NCBI GenBank assembly: GCA_018710985.1
Contig: DVIV01000050.1
Span: forward strand, 1 to 64,000
DNA length: 64,000 nucleotides
DNA from: Candidatus Limiplasma pullicola
GTDB taxonomy: Bacteria; Bacillota; Clostridia; Christensenellales; Aristaeellaceae
Reading direction: 5' to 3'
The translations under genes were made by a program, and so were the position numbers. Below the pieces are notes generated by a model. It was not told the origin of the DNA. It did no database searches and saw nothing but the letters and a program-made list of their open reading frames with translations. Below, piece by piece: positions 33,228 through 42,173 of this stretch (position 1 is the first letter of the stretch; the number at the start of each line of letters is the position of its first letter).

Positions 33228-34142
33228 TCAGGCGTTTTTCTCCTTGCTTTTTTCTTCCTTCACCAGCTTTTTGCGGGCGGTTTCAAAAATGGCGCCCACC
33301 ACGCGCGGACCGGCATTGATCGCAATGGCCGCGCCGATCTGGAACTGATACACAGGAGGATAGCCCACCTTCTTGGTCAGTTCCTCGGCCAGCTCGTCGC
33401 GCACGGTGGTATCGCTGCCATAGACCAGGCTGTAGGGCGTGTTTGGCTCCATATCGTCATCCACCATTTTCACAAGCTCCTTGATGAGCTTCTTTTCGCC
33501 TCTCGCCTTGCCTACCGTGGAGATGACATGGTCCCATACCTGCATGATGGGCTTGATGCCCAGCGCCTCGCCCACAAACACGGCTGCGCCGGGAATCCGG
33601 CCCGACTTGCCCGCATATTTCAGGCTGTAGAGACCGAAATATACGCGCTGCTTTTTCAGCTGCCGGTCAATCAGCTCCAGCACATCCTCGACCGGGGTGC
33701 CCATCTCCAGCTTCTGCGCCGCCAGAATCGCCGCATAGCCATATCCGCCCGAATAGCTGGCGCCATCGAACAGATGGATGCGCAGCTTTTCCTGTGCACC
33801 CTCATTTTCCTGGTAAAAGCGTTCGCGGGTGCTGACGGCATTGAAATACGTCGCGGACCCCTTTGAATTAATCAGCAGCAGAATCAGGTCGCGGGTACCG
33901 GCGGCAAGCTCCGACTGAAAAAGTTCCTCGAACACATAGGGCGTGATCTGCGAAGTGACGGGAATGCCGTCATAGGCCTCCATCATCTCGTAGAATTCGT
34001 CGTTGGTAATTTCAACGCCGCTTTGAATGGTGCGCTCGCCCATTGTCACGGGGATGGGGAGCACTTCGATGCCATAGCGTTCGCGCAGCTCCACGGGAAT
34101 GTCCGCCGCTGCGTCGGCGTAGATTTTATACTTGGAGATCAT
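33228..34142 (-). CDS. DegV family fatty-acid-binding protein
   Basis: A 304-residue DegV protein. It starts with the family strand 'YKIYADAAADIPVEL', has 'VTSQITPYVFEELF' (the fatty-acid head-group Thr/Ser region) and 'GLYSLKYAGKSGRIPGAAVF'. DegV proteins bind fatty acids and, as FakB, present them to the kinase FakA; no fakA is nearby. It is convergent with bioY, with eight bases between. Confidence 0.9.
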   Translation of the reverse strand: MISKYKIYADAAADIPVELRERYGIEVLPIPVTMGERTIQSGVEITNDEFYEMMEAYDGIPVTSQITPYVFEELFQSELAAGTRDLILLLINSKGSATYFNAVSTRERFYQENEGAQEKLRIHLFDGASYSGGYGYAAILAAQKLEMGTPVEDVLELIDRQLKKQRVYFGLYSLKYAGKSGRIPGAAVFVGEALGIKPIMQVWDHVISTVGKARGEKKLIKELVKMVDDDMEPNTPYSLVYGSDTTVRDELAEELTKKVGYPPVYQFQIGAAIAINAGPRVVGAIFETARKKLVKEEKSKEKNA

Positions 34143-34185
34143 CCGAATTCCGTCCTTTCAATTCCTGGTATGAATGAGGAAGCCA

Positions 34186-34977
34186 TCAGAAACCTCTGAC
34201 CAACGTTGCAAACCCGGTGCCCGTCATCAGCCGGATCAGGATCAGCACGATCAGATGGATGGGATACAGCCAATATCCCAGCCTTCCCGGCAGCCGGAGA
34301 GCCGTCTTTGTGCGGCAGAGAATCAGCGGCAGCGACAGCCAGATCATGCCCTGCAGCCGGAAGAAGGCCGACAGAACGGGTCCCAGCCCCTTCCAGGACA
34401 GGAAAGCCAGCTGATAGCCGAACAGGCTGTTCACCTGCGAAGAGCTGCTGCCCCAGAAAAGCGCATAGGCCAGGAAGGCGGCGGCCAGTCCTCCTCTGGA
34501 CTCTCGCGCCATGTAGAGGATCAGAATAAAGGTGAGCCCGCGCCAGCCATAATCCACCTGAACGAAGCCCAGAAGCACATAGCACAGCGCAGGTACCCAG
34601 ATCTGACTGCCCATGAACCTGGTCCGGATGCCCTGCAGCGCCACCTGCGCGATAAACAGCAGGAAAAGGATGTTCAGATCCGTCCAGGTATGGTTGAGGG
34701 CCATCATGTACAGGGGTTGGGACAATACGGCCAGCCCAAGCAGCCTAAGCGCATATCTGAGCGCGTTGTGCGTCTTGACGCTGCCGACCACCAGACACCA
34801 TGCGTACAGCGGCAGGGCCATCCTGCCGATCATGCGCAATTCCCCCACGCGGGGAAGCACCGCGGCTCCCAGATGGTCGATAAACATAAAGCACAGGGCC
34901 AGCACCTTTAAGAACGAGGTGTCCAGGTTGCCGGCCAGCTCGCCGCCGCGTCTCTCCTTCACAGCGATTTCTGACAT
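34186..34977 (-). CDS. TraX family membrane protein
   Basis: A 263-residue protein with eight or so membrane segments. The start 'LDTSFLKVLALCFMFIDHLGA' and 'IGRMALPLYAWCLVVG' match the TraX family, named for F-pilin acetylation but widespread in Firmicutes without conjugation genes, where the role is unknown (possibly acylation of a surface polymer). The ATG at 34977 has AAAGGAGG upstream; the frame extends further but runs through the promoter. Confidence 0.82.
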   Translation of the reverse strand: MSEIAVKERRGGELAGNLDTSFLKVLALCFMFIDHLGAAVLPRVGELRMIGRMALPLYAWCLVVGSVKTHNALRYALRLLGLAVLSQPLYMMALNHTWTDLNILFLLFIAQVALQGIRTRFMGSQIWVPALCYVLLGFVQVDYGWRGLTFILILYMARESRGGLAAAFLAYALFWGSSSSQVNSLFGYQLAFLSWKGLGPVLSAFFRLQGMIWLSLPLILCRTKTALRLPGRLGYWLYPIHLIVLILIRLMTGTGFATLVRGF

Positions 34978-35010
34978 CGCTTGGATGCCTCCTTTCGGTG
35001 CGGTTTTTCC

Positions 35011-35039
35011 ATTATAGCATGTTTCTTCCGGCCTGTCAC
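35011..35039 (-). promoter_or_regulatory. Promoter of the traX-like gene
   Basis: Minus strand GTGACA (35039-35034), 17-base spacer, TATAAT (35016-35011), 34 bases before the ATG. Confidence 0.75.
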
Positions 35040-35101
35040 GGGAAATTGCACGCCTCGCGCCGCCTGCCCCATCCGGTGGAAAAGCGGACATTTGCTGCAT
35101 A

Positions 35102-35130
35102 TTGACAGATGAGGGCAAGTGATATAAAAT
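35102..35130 (+). promoter_or_regulatory. Promoter of arsR-like-potABCD
   Basis: TTGACA (35102-35107), 17-base spacer, TAAAAT (35125-35130). Confidence 0.75.
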
Positions 35131-35134
35131 ATTT

Positions 35135-35160
35135 TCGATATAGAAGATAATCTATATCGA
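35135..35160. promoter_or_regulatory. Inverted repeat at the start of the arsR-like-pot operon
   Basis: TCGATATAGA - 6 bases - TCTATATCGA, perfect 10-base arms, placed where transcription should start just after the -10 element. AT-rich repeats of this size are typical ArsR/SmtB operators, so it is probably bound by the repressor encoded next to it. Confidence 0.7.
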
Positions 35161-35182
35161 GCCTTGGACGAGGAGGTGTCTC

Positions 35183-35488
35183 ATGGACTGTTTCAAGGCA
35201 TCCATTCCTATTTTGAAAGTGCTTTGTGACGAAACACGGCTGAGCATTCTGAGTATGCTCTCCCAGGCCGATATGAACGGCTGCGAGATCACCCGCGCGT
35301 TCTGCTTTTCGCAGCCGACCATCAGCTATCACATGAAGCAGCTTGTGGACGCGCAGCTGGTCATGGCCCGCAAGGAGGGCTGCACCGTGGTATACAGCGC
35401 CAACCGCGATATCTGGCCCCATGTGCGCGCGCTGCTGGATGTGCTGTGTGCCGCCGCGAAAAAGAAGGGAGAGAAAGCCGATGGCTGA
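35183..35488 (+). CDS. ArsR-family winged-helix regulator of the polyamine operon
   Basis: A 101-residue ArsR/SmtB-type repressor: 'ILKVLCDETRLSILSMLSQ' (helix 1-2) and recognition region 'FCFSQPTISYHMKQLVDAQLV'. The classic arsenic motif ELCVCDL is not present, although Cys residues occur at about 35 and 42 near the same helix, so a metal ligand set is uncertain. It overlaps potA by 8 bases and has an inverted repeat at its promoter, so it is likely a local autorepressor of the polyamine transporter. The signal is unknown. Confidence 0.85.
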   Translation: MDCFKASIPILKVLCDETRLSILSMLSQADMNGCEITRAFCFSQPTISYHMKQLVDAQLVMARKEGCTVVYSANRDIWPHVRALLDVLCAAAKKKGEKADG

Positions 35489-36575
35489 ACCCATATTGCG
35501 TCTGGATGGGCTGTGCAAGGACTACGGCGAGGGTCTGGTGCTCAGCGACCTGAGCCTTGACGTTTATCCGGGCGAGTTTTTAACGCTGCTGGGCCCCAGC
35601 GGATGCGGAAAAACGACCACGCTGCGCATCATCGCGGGGCTGGAGCGCCCCACATCCGGCCACGTGTTTATCGACGGAACGGACGTGACCGGCCTTCCGC
35701 CGGAAAAGCGGCCCGTGAACACCGTGTTCCAAAACTATGCGCTGTTTCCTCACATGACCGTCTTTCAGAACATCGCCTACGGGCTGAAGGTGCTGGGCAT
35801 CAGCAAGAGCGAGCAGAAGGAGCGCGTGATGGCGGCGCTTTCCCTGGTCCGCCTGTCCGGCTTTGAGCGGCGCATGCCCTCCCAGCTTTCCGGCGGCCAG
35901 CGGCAGCGCGTGGCCATTGCGCGCGCCGTGGTGCTTCAGCCAAAGGTGCTGCTTCTGGACGAACCGCTGGGAGCGCTGGACCTCAAGCTGCGTCAGGAGA
36001 TGCAGCAGGAGCTCAAGAGCCTGCAGCAGAAGCTGGGGATCACCTTCGTCTACATCACGCACGACCAGGAGGAAGCGCTGAACATGTCCTCCCGCATCGT
36101 GATTCTCAACGCCGGTCACATCGAGCAGATCGGCACGCCGGAGGAGGTCTACGAGCATCCGCGCACCTTGTTTGCGGCGGATTTCATTGGGCAGAACAAC
36201 CTGCTGCGCGGCACGGTGACGGCTCTTTCGCCGGAAGGGCTGACGCTGGAGGTGAACGGCATTTCGCTCCCTGCGCTGCCCAACGACGCCTTTTCTCCCG
36301 CAGCGGGTGAAAAAGCGGCCCTGTGCCTGCGTCCCCAGCGCATCCGCTACGGCAGGGAACCGCAGCACGGAATGGCGCTCAAGGGCATCATCCGCAGCAA
36401 GGAATATGTGGGCGGGATGCAGCATACGCAGATCGCTCTTGGCGATGCGCTGGTGCTTAACGCCGTCACCCAGTCCGCCGAGCTGGACAGCTATCCCGTA
36501 GGCAGCGAGGTGTACGTGGGCTGGAACCAGCGGCATGCGCCCCTCGTGCCGGATCATTCCGAGGAGGCGGTATGA
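35481..36575 (+). CDS. potA: Spermidine/putrescine ABC transporter ATP-binding protein (locus 1)
   Basis: A 364-residue ATPase with Walker A 'GPSGCGKTT' (about 35-43), Q-loop '[13 protein letters not shown]', signature '[14 protein letters not shown]', Walker B '[15 protein letters not shown]', switch His in '[10 protein letters not shown]' and a C-terminal TOBE domain. It powers polyamine uptake through PotBC. I start at the ATG at 35481 ('MAEPILRL') after GGGAGAG. It overlaps potB by 4 bases. Confidence 0.94.
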   Translation: MAEPILRLDGLCKDYGEGLVLSDLSLDVYPGEFLTLLGPSGCGKTTTLRIIAGLERPTSGHVFIDGTDVTGLPPEKRPVNTVFQNYALFPHMTVFQNIAYGLKVLGISKSEQKERVMAALSLVRLSGFERRMPSQLSGGQRQRVAIARAVVLQPKVLLLDEPLGALDLKLRQEMQQELKSLQQKLGITFVYITHDQEEALNMSSRIVILNAGHIEQIGTPEEVYEHPRTLFAADFIGQNNLLRGTVTALSPEGLTLEVNGISLPALPNDAFSPAAGEKAALCLRPQRIRYGREPQHGMALKGIIRSKEYVGGMQHTQIALGDALVLNAVTQSAELDSYPVGSEVYVGWNQRHAPLVPDHSEEAV

Positions 36576-37435
36576 TGGACGCGTCGCAGAAGCAGGACCT
36601 GCGCTTCTCCCGGCTGCTCAAGCTGCCCATGTACCTGTGGAGCATCGTATTTGTGTTTGTAGCGCTGCTCTATGTCATTGGGTTGAGCTTTCTCAGCCGA
36701 GGCGAGATCATGGGCGTAACGGGCGAGATTACGCTGGACAACTATGCGCGCCTGGCTTCGCCGGACTATGTGAAAGTCCTCTTGCAAAGCCTGAAGCTTG
36801 CGGCGCTTACGACGGTCATATGCATTGCGGTCGGCTATCCCTTTGGCTACCTGATGGCGCGGCTGTCGCCGGTGGCGCGGTCCGTGGTGATGCTTTTGAT
36901 CATCGTGCCGTTCTGGACCAACGCGCTGATCCGCATCTATGGCTGGCGCATACTGCTCATGGGCAACGGCCCCATCAACACGCTGCTGATGAACCTGGGG
37001 CTGATTCAGGAGCCGCTCAAGCTGCTCTATACGGATGGCGCGGTATTGCTGGGCATGGTTTATGCGCTGATTCCCTTCATGATTCTGCCGACCTTCACCA
37101 CCGTGGATAAGCTGGACTTTTCCGTGGTGGAAGCCGCGCGCGATCTGGGAGCGAGCCCGCTGCATGCCTTTTTCACCGTCACCGTCCCCCTCACCCTGCC
37201 GGGACTGATGGCGGGCTGTGTGCTGGTGTTCATCCCCTCGATGGGCCTGTTCTTCCTCAACGACCTGCTGGGCGGCTCCAAAAGCGTTCTGGCGGGCGGG
37301 CTCATCCAGCAGCTCATCAACAGCCGTGACCTGCCCATGGCGGCCGCGCTGAGCGTTCTGCTGCTGTCAGTGACGGGAGCGGTGATCGCCGTATACCGCA
37401 AGGTGGGCGGTACGGGCGACATGAGCATGTTTTAG
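36572..37435 (+). CDS. potB: Spermidine/putrescine ABC transporter permease (locus 1)
   Basis: A 287-residue permease with six membrane helices and the EAA loop 'VEAARDLGASPLHAFFTVTVPLTLPG' near residues 190-215 that contacts the ATPase. It pairs with PotC. The start overlaps the potA stop (ATGA). Confidence 0.93.
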   Translation: MMDASQKQDLRFSRLLKLPMYLWSIVFVFVALLYVIGLSFLSRGEIMGVTGEITLDNYARLASPDYVKVLLQSLKLAALTTVICIAVGYPFGYLMARLSPVARSVVMLLIIVPFWTNALIRIYGWRILLMGNGPINTLLMNLGLIQEPLKLLYTDGAVLLGMVYALIPFMILPTFTTVDKLDFSVVEAARDLGASPLHAFFTVTVPLTLPGLMAGCVLVFIPSMGLFFLNDLLGGSKSVLAGGLIQQLINSRDLPMAAALSVLLLSVTGAVIAVYRKVGGTGDMSMF

Positions 37436-37444
37436 GAGGGAGCT

Positions 37445-38278
37445 ATGAAAAAGCATTCGATTGGTTCCCTGCTGTTTATCGGGCTGGTGCTGATCATCAT
37501 GTACCTGCCGATTGCGGTGGTTGTGATCTATTCCTTTAACGCCAATACCGCCCGCATTCCCATCGACTTTACCGGCTGGACCACGGCCTGGTATGGCAAG
37601 CTCTTTGAAAACCGGAGCGGCTTTGGCGATGCGCTGCTGCTCAGCGTGCGGGTGGCGCTTTGGGCCGTGCTCATCTCCTGCGTCATCGGCACGTTGGGCG
37701 CCATCGGCATGGCCTACCGGGCCGGCGGCCGGCATTCCCGTCTGGATACGGCCATGGAGTCGCTCATGTCCCTGCCGATCATGATTCCGGAGATCATCCT
37801 CGGCCTGGCCTTCATGGTGGTCTTTAACGCCATGGGCATCCGCGGCAACGACCTGCGCCTGGTGCTGGCCCACGTCACCTTCTGTATCCCCTATGTGTTT
37901 CTCAACGTCAAAAGCCGGCTGGTGGGCATGGACCCGGCCCTGTTTGACGCGGCGCGCGACCTGGGGGCCAGCCCTGCTCGCGTGGTGCGCGACATCACGC
38001 TTCCCCTGTGCCGCCCCGCCATCCTCAGCGGCGCGTTTCTGGCGCTGGCCATGTCGCTGGACGACTTTGTGATCAGCTTCTTCGTCTACGGCGCAGGCGA
38101 GGGCACGCTCCCCATCAAGATCTATTCCAGCGTCAAGGTGGGCGTTTCGCCGCAGGTCAACGCGCTGTGTACGCTCATCATGGGCGTGGTCTTTATCGCC
38201 GTGGCCCTCAGCCGCTACCTGTCCTCCGTGCGCGCCGCGCGCCAGCGCAGGCTGGAACGCCAGGCCCGCGCCGCCTAG
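37445..38278 (+). CDS. potC: Spermidine/putrescine ABC transporter permease (locus 1)
   Basis: A 277-residue permease with six membrane helices and the EAA loop 'FDAARDLGASPARVVRDITL'. The basic C-terminal tail is rich in Arg. Start ATG follows GGAGGGAG, nine bases after potB. Confidence 0.93.
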   Translation: MKKHSIGSLLFIGLVLIIMYLPIAVVVIYSFNANTARIPIDFTGWTTAWYGKLFENRSGFGDALLLSVRVALWAVLISCVIGTLGAIGMAYRAGGRHSRLDTAMESLMSLPIMIPEIILGLAFMVVFNAMGIRGNDLRLVLAHVTFCIPYVFLNVKSRLVGMDPALFDAARDLGASPARVVRDITLPLCRPAILSGAFLALAMSLDDFVISFFVYGAGEGTLPIKIYSSVKVGVSPQVNALCTLIMGVVFIAVALSRYLSSVRAARQRRLERQARAA

Positions 38279-38375
38279 AATCCCGGTGTCCCTCGCATGC
38301 CGCGTGCTGCGACTGGCATACAGAAACGTTGCGACTCAAAAATGGAACCAAATCCCTGAAAGGAGAAATGGCATA

Positions 38376-39410
38376 ATGAAAAAACTGGTTGCTCTCATGC
38401 TTTGCGCGCTGCTGGCGCTTCCCGCCTTCGCTCTGGCGGAGGAGGAAAAGGTGCTCAACATCCTCAGTTGGGAGGGCTACGTGGACGCCGATACCCTGGC
38501 CGCCTTTGAGGAAGAAACCGGCATCGAAGTCATCTGGTCCCCCATGGATTCCATCGACAGCATGCTGCTCAAGGTCAGTGAGGGCGGCGGTGCGGATTAC
38601 GACCTGATCATCTCCAGCGACTACTCCCTGGATATCCTGCGCAAGCAGGGGCTGATCCAAAAGCTGGATATGAGCAAGCTGTCCAATTACGGCAACCTGG
38701 ACCCTGCGTTCCTTTCGCAGACCTATGACCCCGACAATGAGTATGTCATCCCCTACATGGCGGGCTGCCCGCTGATCATCTATGATCCGGAGCGCGTGCC
38801 CTTTGAGATCACCGGCTATGAGGATCTCTGGAACGAGGAGCTGGCCGACAGCGTGGCTGTGCTGGAAAACGCCCGCGTGCTGTGCGGGATCACGCTGAAA
38901 ACCATGGGCAAAAGCATGAATGAAACCGACCCCGATGTGCTGGCACAGATGAAGGAAAAGCTGATGCCGCTGTATCCCAACATCCGCACCTTCGGCGATA
39001 TGGAATCCTACAGCGCCGTCACCACCGGCGAGGCCAGTGTGGGCTTCCTTTTCACGCCCTTTGTGTACATGGTGCAGCTGGACCATCCCGAATTCAAGGT
39101 GGTCTATCCCAAGGAGGGGCTGGGCTACGGTATCGACGGTCTGGTCATCCCCACGGGCGCCAAGCATGTGGACGCCGCCCATCAGTTCCTGGATTACCTG
39201 ATGCGTCCGGAAGTTGCGGCCCACAACGCCGAAATGCAGTATTACATGTGCGTCAATCAGGCGGCCCGTGACTATCTGAGCGTTACCTACCGCGAGGCCA
39301 GCGTGATGAACGTGCCCGCCGAGCTGCTTGAGGACGCCGAGTTTATCGAAGATGTAGGCGCGACGGAAACCACCTATCAGGAGATTTACACCGCCTTTAA
39401 GAACCAGTGA
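38376..39410 (+). CDS. potD: Spermidine/putrescine-binding protein (locus 1)
   Basis: A 344-residue periplasmic-binding-type protein. A signal peptide of about 21 residues ends in 'AFALA-EEEK'; there is no lipobox Cys at the cut, which is unusual for a monoderm solute-binding protein. Mature start 'VLNILSWEGYVDADTLAAFE' matches PotD. The Trp and acidic residues of the polyamine pocket appear conserved in part. It is 98 bases after potC, so an internal promoter is possible. Its paralogue at 59095-60129 has the same length. Confidence 0.92.
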   Translation: MKKLVALMLCALLALPAFALAEEEKVLNILSWEGYVDADTLAAFEEETGIEVIWSPMDSIDSMLLKVSEGGGADYDLIISSDYSLDILRKQGLIQKLDMSKLSNYGNLDPAFLSQTYDPDNEYVIPYMAGCPLIIYDPERVPFEITGYEDLWNEELADSVAVLENARVLCGITLKTMGKSMNETDPDVLAQMKEKLMPLYPNIRTFGDMESYSAVTTGEASVGFLFTPFVYMVQLDHPEFKVVYPKEGLGYGIDGLVIPTGAKHVDAAHQFLDYLMRPEVAAHNAEMQYYMCVNQAARDYLSVTYREASVMNVPAELLEDAEFIEDVGATETTYQEIYTAFKNQ

Positions 39411-39436
39411 GGACCGTTGCGGAAAGGAAGCGCCCC

Positions 39437-40552
39437 ATGCTTATCAAGAATGCAAAAGCCTTTATCAACGGAGAATTTCACGAGGGCACGGACATTGTGG
39501 TCAGTGAGGGCAAGATCGCTGCAATCGGCCAGGGGCTGATGGTAGAAGGCGCGGAGATTCTGGACCTTGAGGGAGATCTGCTGCTTCCCGGCTTTGTAGA
39601 CGTGCATATTCACGCCTTCATGGGCCAGGATACCATGAACGGCGAGGAAGCCGTGCGCCATATGAGCCGCGAGCTGAAAAAGTTCGGCGTGGCCGCCTTT
39701 CTGCCCACCACCATGAGCGCAAGCCCGGAAGACACCCAGGCTGCGCTCAGGGGCATCAAAGCCGTGATGGACCGTCCGGAATCGGATGGCGCCATCGTGC
39801 TGGGTGCGCATATGGAGGCCCCCTTCCTGCAGGAAAGCAAAGCCGGTGCCCAGCTGAAGCAATTCTTCGCGCTGCCCTGCGAAGAAACCTGGGCCGCTTA
39901 TGCCGGACCCTATGCTGATATCGTGCGAATGATTACCATGGCTCCCGAAAAGGAGGGCGCGATGGACTTTATCCGCCGCCTGACGGACAGCGGGATCACC
40001 GTCAGCATTGGCCACACCAGCGCGGACGCGGAAACCGTGCATTCGGCCGCCGACCACGGCGCGACCCACGTGACCCACACCTTCAACGCCCAAACGCCGC
40101 TCAACCACCGCGCACCCGGCGTACCCGGCGCTGCGCTGGTGGATGACCGGCTCGACTGTGAGGTCATCAGCGACGGCATCCACCTGCATCCGGACGTTGT
40201 GCGCCTGCTGATGCGCTGCAAGGGCAAGGAGCACACCGTCGCCATCACCGACGCCATGGAGGCCGCCGGCATGCCGGACGGCAAGTACCAGCTGGGAGGA
40301 CAGGACGTGTTCGTCAAAGACGGCGCGGCGCGCCTGGCGGACGGCACGCTGGCCGGCAGCACGCTGACCATGGTCCGCGCCTTTCAGAACCTGATTCGTT
40401 TTGGCGCCTCGCCCGAGGAGGCCGCTCTCATGACCACCCGCACCCCCGCCCAGTCCATCCGCAACGAGGAAATGGGCGAAATCGAGCTGGGGGCGCCCGC
40501 TATCTTCGCCCGCTTTGACAAGCACTATCAGTTTGCCGGCACCATCGGCTGA
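39437..40552 (+). CDS. nagA: N-acetylglucosamine-6-phosphate deacetylase
   Basis: A 371-residue amidohydrolase. Metal-site motif 'VDVHIHAFMGQDT' near residue 55, 'GAHMEAPFL' near 130, His pair in 'GHTSADAETV' and 'THTFNAQTPLNHR', and catalytic Asp in 'ITDAMEAAGM'. It makes glucosamine-6-phosphate and acetate. It follows potD by 26 bases with no terminator between, so it probably shares the pot transcript. Start ATG at 39437 after GGAAAGGAAG. No nagB is adjacent. Confidence 0.93.
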   Translation: MLIKNAKAFINGEFHEGTDIVVSEGKIAAIGQGLMVEGAEILDLEGDLLLPGFVDVHIHAFMGQDTMNGEEAVRHMSRELKKFGVAAFLPTTMSASPEDTQAALRGIKAVMDRPESDGAIVLGAHMEAPFLQESKAGAQLKQFFALPCEETWAAYAGPYADIVRMITMAPEKEGAMDFIRRLTDSGITVSIGHTSADAETVHSAADHGATHVTHTFNAQTPLNHRAPGVPGAALVDDRLDCEVISDGIHLHPDVVRLLMRCKGKEHTVAITDAMEAAGMPDGKYQLGGQDVFVKDGAARLADGTLAGSTLTMVRAFQNLIRFGASPEEAALMTTRTPAQSIRNEEMGEIELGAPAIFARFDKHYQFAGTIG

Positions 40553-40555
40553 AGA

Positions 40556-40603
40556 GAAAAAAACCGCCCCGCGCCTCTCCAAAGGAGCCGCGGGGCGGTT
40601 TTC
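40556..40603. terminator. Bidirectional terminator between nagA and the stator cassette
   Basis: AACCGCCCCGCG / CGCGGGGCGGTT stem flanked by A-run and T-run, located between convergent genes. Confidence 0.85.
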
Positions 40604-40605
40604 GG

Positions 40606-41100
40606 TTACATGCCATACGTGGTTTTGAGGTTGAAGCTGACGCCCCATACATAATAGGTGACAATCAGTTCACGCACGGAATGGGTATCCTTGGGCGCCA
40701 GAATCTGTACGCTCAGGTCTCCTTCGCTTTTGGCGTCGAGCGACTTGACGCTGAAATCGCCGATTTGCAGAATATCCGTGGCCTGGGGTACCACCTGCAC
40801 TTCAATCATGTCGATGGGCACCAGACAGTCGTTGCGGATGTGCAGCGTGTAGGTGAGATAGACGTATTCCGAAGGGTCCTCCCATTCCAGGGGCTTTTGA
40901 TACAAAGTGCCCTGAAAGGTTTCTTCCACCACGGAATTTTTCAGCGCCTCGAAGGCGGCCGGGTCCTGGGCGGCTGAAGTGCCCACCACCTCAACGCCGG
41001 TCACCCGTACCTCTGCGGTCAAAAACAGGTAACCCACCATCAGCACCATCACCAGCAGCAGCGATACCGAGGCAATGGCTGCAATTTTCAGGCCGCGCAT
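40606..41100 (-). CDS. Uncharacterised membrane-anchored protein of the stator-like cassette
   Basis: A 164-residue protein: one N-terminal membrane helix (about 7-28) and a beta-rich outer domain with no motif I recognise. Its domain resembles LEA/immunoglobulin-like folds in pattern only ('YVYLTYTLHIRNDCLVPIDMIEV'). It lies 17 bases after the MotB-like gene and is the last gene before the terminator, so it is probably part of the same complex. It also resembles in layout (single helix plus outer domain) the DUF4230-like protein upstream. Confidence 0.6.
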   Translation of the reverse strand: MRGLKIAAIASVSLLLVMVLMVGYLFLTAEVRVTGVEVVGTSAAQDPAAFEALKNSVVEETFQGTLYQKPLEWEDPSEYVYLTYTLHIRNDCLVPIDMIEVQVVPQATDILQIGDFSVKSLDAKSEGDLSVQILAPKDTHSVRELIVTYYVWGVSFNLKTTYGM

Positions 41101-41117
41101 GGCTGAACCGTCCTTCC

Positions 41118-42161
41118 TTATTGATTGGCGTCGGAGCCGAGAATGCTGCGGATCTCGTCGATCATTTCCGAATCCTTCATGCGGAATTTGAACTCCACAC
41201 GGCGCGAGGCGTCCATGTTGATGGAGCCGTCCTCGTTATAGATGGGGTCGGAGTAGCTGCGGCCCTTGGCCGTGAGGATTTCGCGAAGCTTTTCCAGCTG
41301 CTCCTCACTCAGGCTGGGCATTTGCAGGCAATAGGTGGCCACGCTGAGCGCTCGCTCCTGCGACAGTTCCAGATTGACCAGATAGGTGCCCTGGGTGTCG
41401 GTATGGCCCTCAATGATGATTTCCCCAAGATAGTCAACATATTCGGGCTGAAGCAGCACGCCCAGATAAACGGGGATGAACTCATCCAGCAGGGCGCGGC
41501 CGCTGTCCTTGATATTGCTCTTGGCCACATCGAAGAATACGGCGCTTTCAAGCATGATATCGCCGGTGTTGCCATCCACCGTGGCCTTGAGGTCCGCCTG
41601 GCTGAGCGCGGCGGTGAGGTCCCGCACGATCTGTGTGCGCACGCCCACCAGATCATCCAGCTTCTGCTGCTGGGTGTTGAGCGCGTCCTGCTGCTGGCCC
41701 AGCAGGATGGTGGCATCGGCCAGCTCCTGCTGCTTGCTGGTCAGTTCCTGATTGGCGGCGTTCAGTTCTTCTTCCTTCTGGCTCAGAGCCGTCTGCGCTG
41801 CCAGGATGATCTTCTCCTGTTCCTCCAGCGTAAGGCTCTGGTCGTTGAGCAGGCTCTCCTTTTCATCCAGCTGTGTCAGGGCGGCCGTCAGTTCGTTTTG
41901 CTTGTCGGTCAGGGCGGCCTGCTGCGCGCTGAGCTCCTCTCGCTGGTCATCCAGCGTCGCCTGCTGCTGCGTTAGCAGCGCGCTCTGCTCATCCAGCTCG
42001 GCCGTCTTGGTCTCCAGCATCAGAAAATACTGATACACGCTGTAGCACAAAACCAGCACAAACACCAAAAGCAGCGCCGCCATCATATCGGAATAGCTGA
42101 TCCAGGACGCGCCGCCATCCGCCTTGCCTGCGCCGCGCCGGACATACCGTCTGCGTGCCAT
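41118..42161 (-). CDS. MotB/ZorB-like protein with long coiled coil and OmpA domain
   Basis: A 347-residue protein. The single membrane helix (about 24-46) carries Asp25 in 'WISYSDMMAALLLVFVLVL', the position of the proton-binding Asp in MotB and ZorB. A glutamine/leucine-rich coiled coil covers about 52-190 with many near-repeats ('LTQQQATLDDQREEL', 'LTDKQNELTAALTQL'). The C-terminal OmpA-like peptidoglycan-binding domain has 'IIIEGHTDTQGTYLVNLELS' near 250 and 'ASRRVEFKFRM'. With the gene upstream it forms an ion-driven stator. No flagellar genes are present. Confidence 0.85.
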   Translation of the reverse strand: MARRRYVRRGAGKADGGASWISYSDMMAALLLVFVLVLCYSVYQYFLMLETKTAELDEQSALLTQQQATLDDQREELSAQQAALTDKQNELTAALTQLDEKESLLNDQSLTLEEQEKIILAAQTALSQKEEELNAANQELTSKQQELADATILLGQQQDALNTQQQKLDDLVGVRTQIVRDLTAALSQADLKATVDGNTGDIMLESAVFFDVAKSNIKDSGRALLDEFIPVYLGVLLQPEYVDYLGEIIIEGHTDTQGTYLVNLELSQERALSVATYCLQMPSLSEEQLEKLREILTAKGRSYSDPIYNEDGSINMDASRRVEFKFRMKDSEMIDEIRSILGSDANQ

Positions 42162-42173
42162 CTGCCACTCTCC

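Noticed and set aside
34186..34977. TraX-like gene as evidence of a conjugative element
   Set aside because: TraX-family proteins are common in Firmicute chromosomes; no other transfer genes are present.
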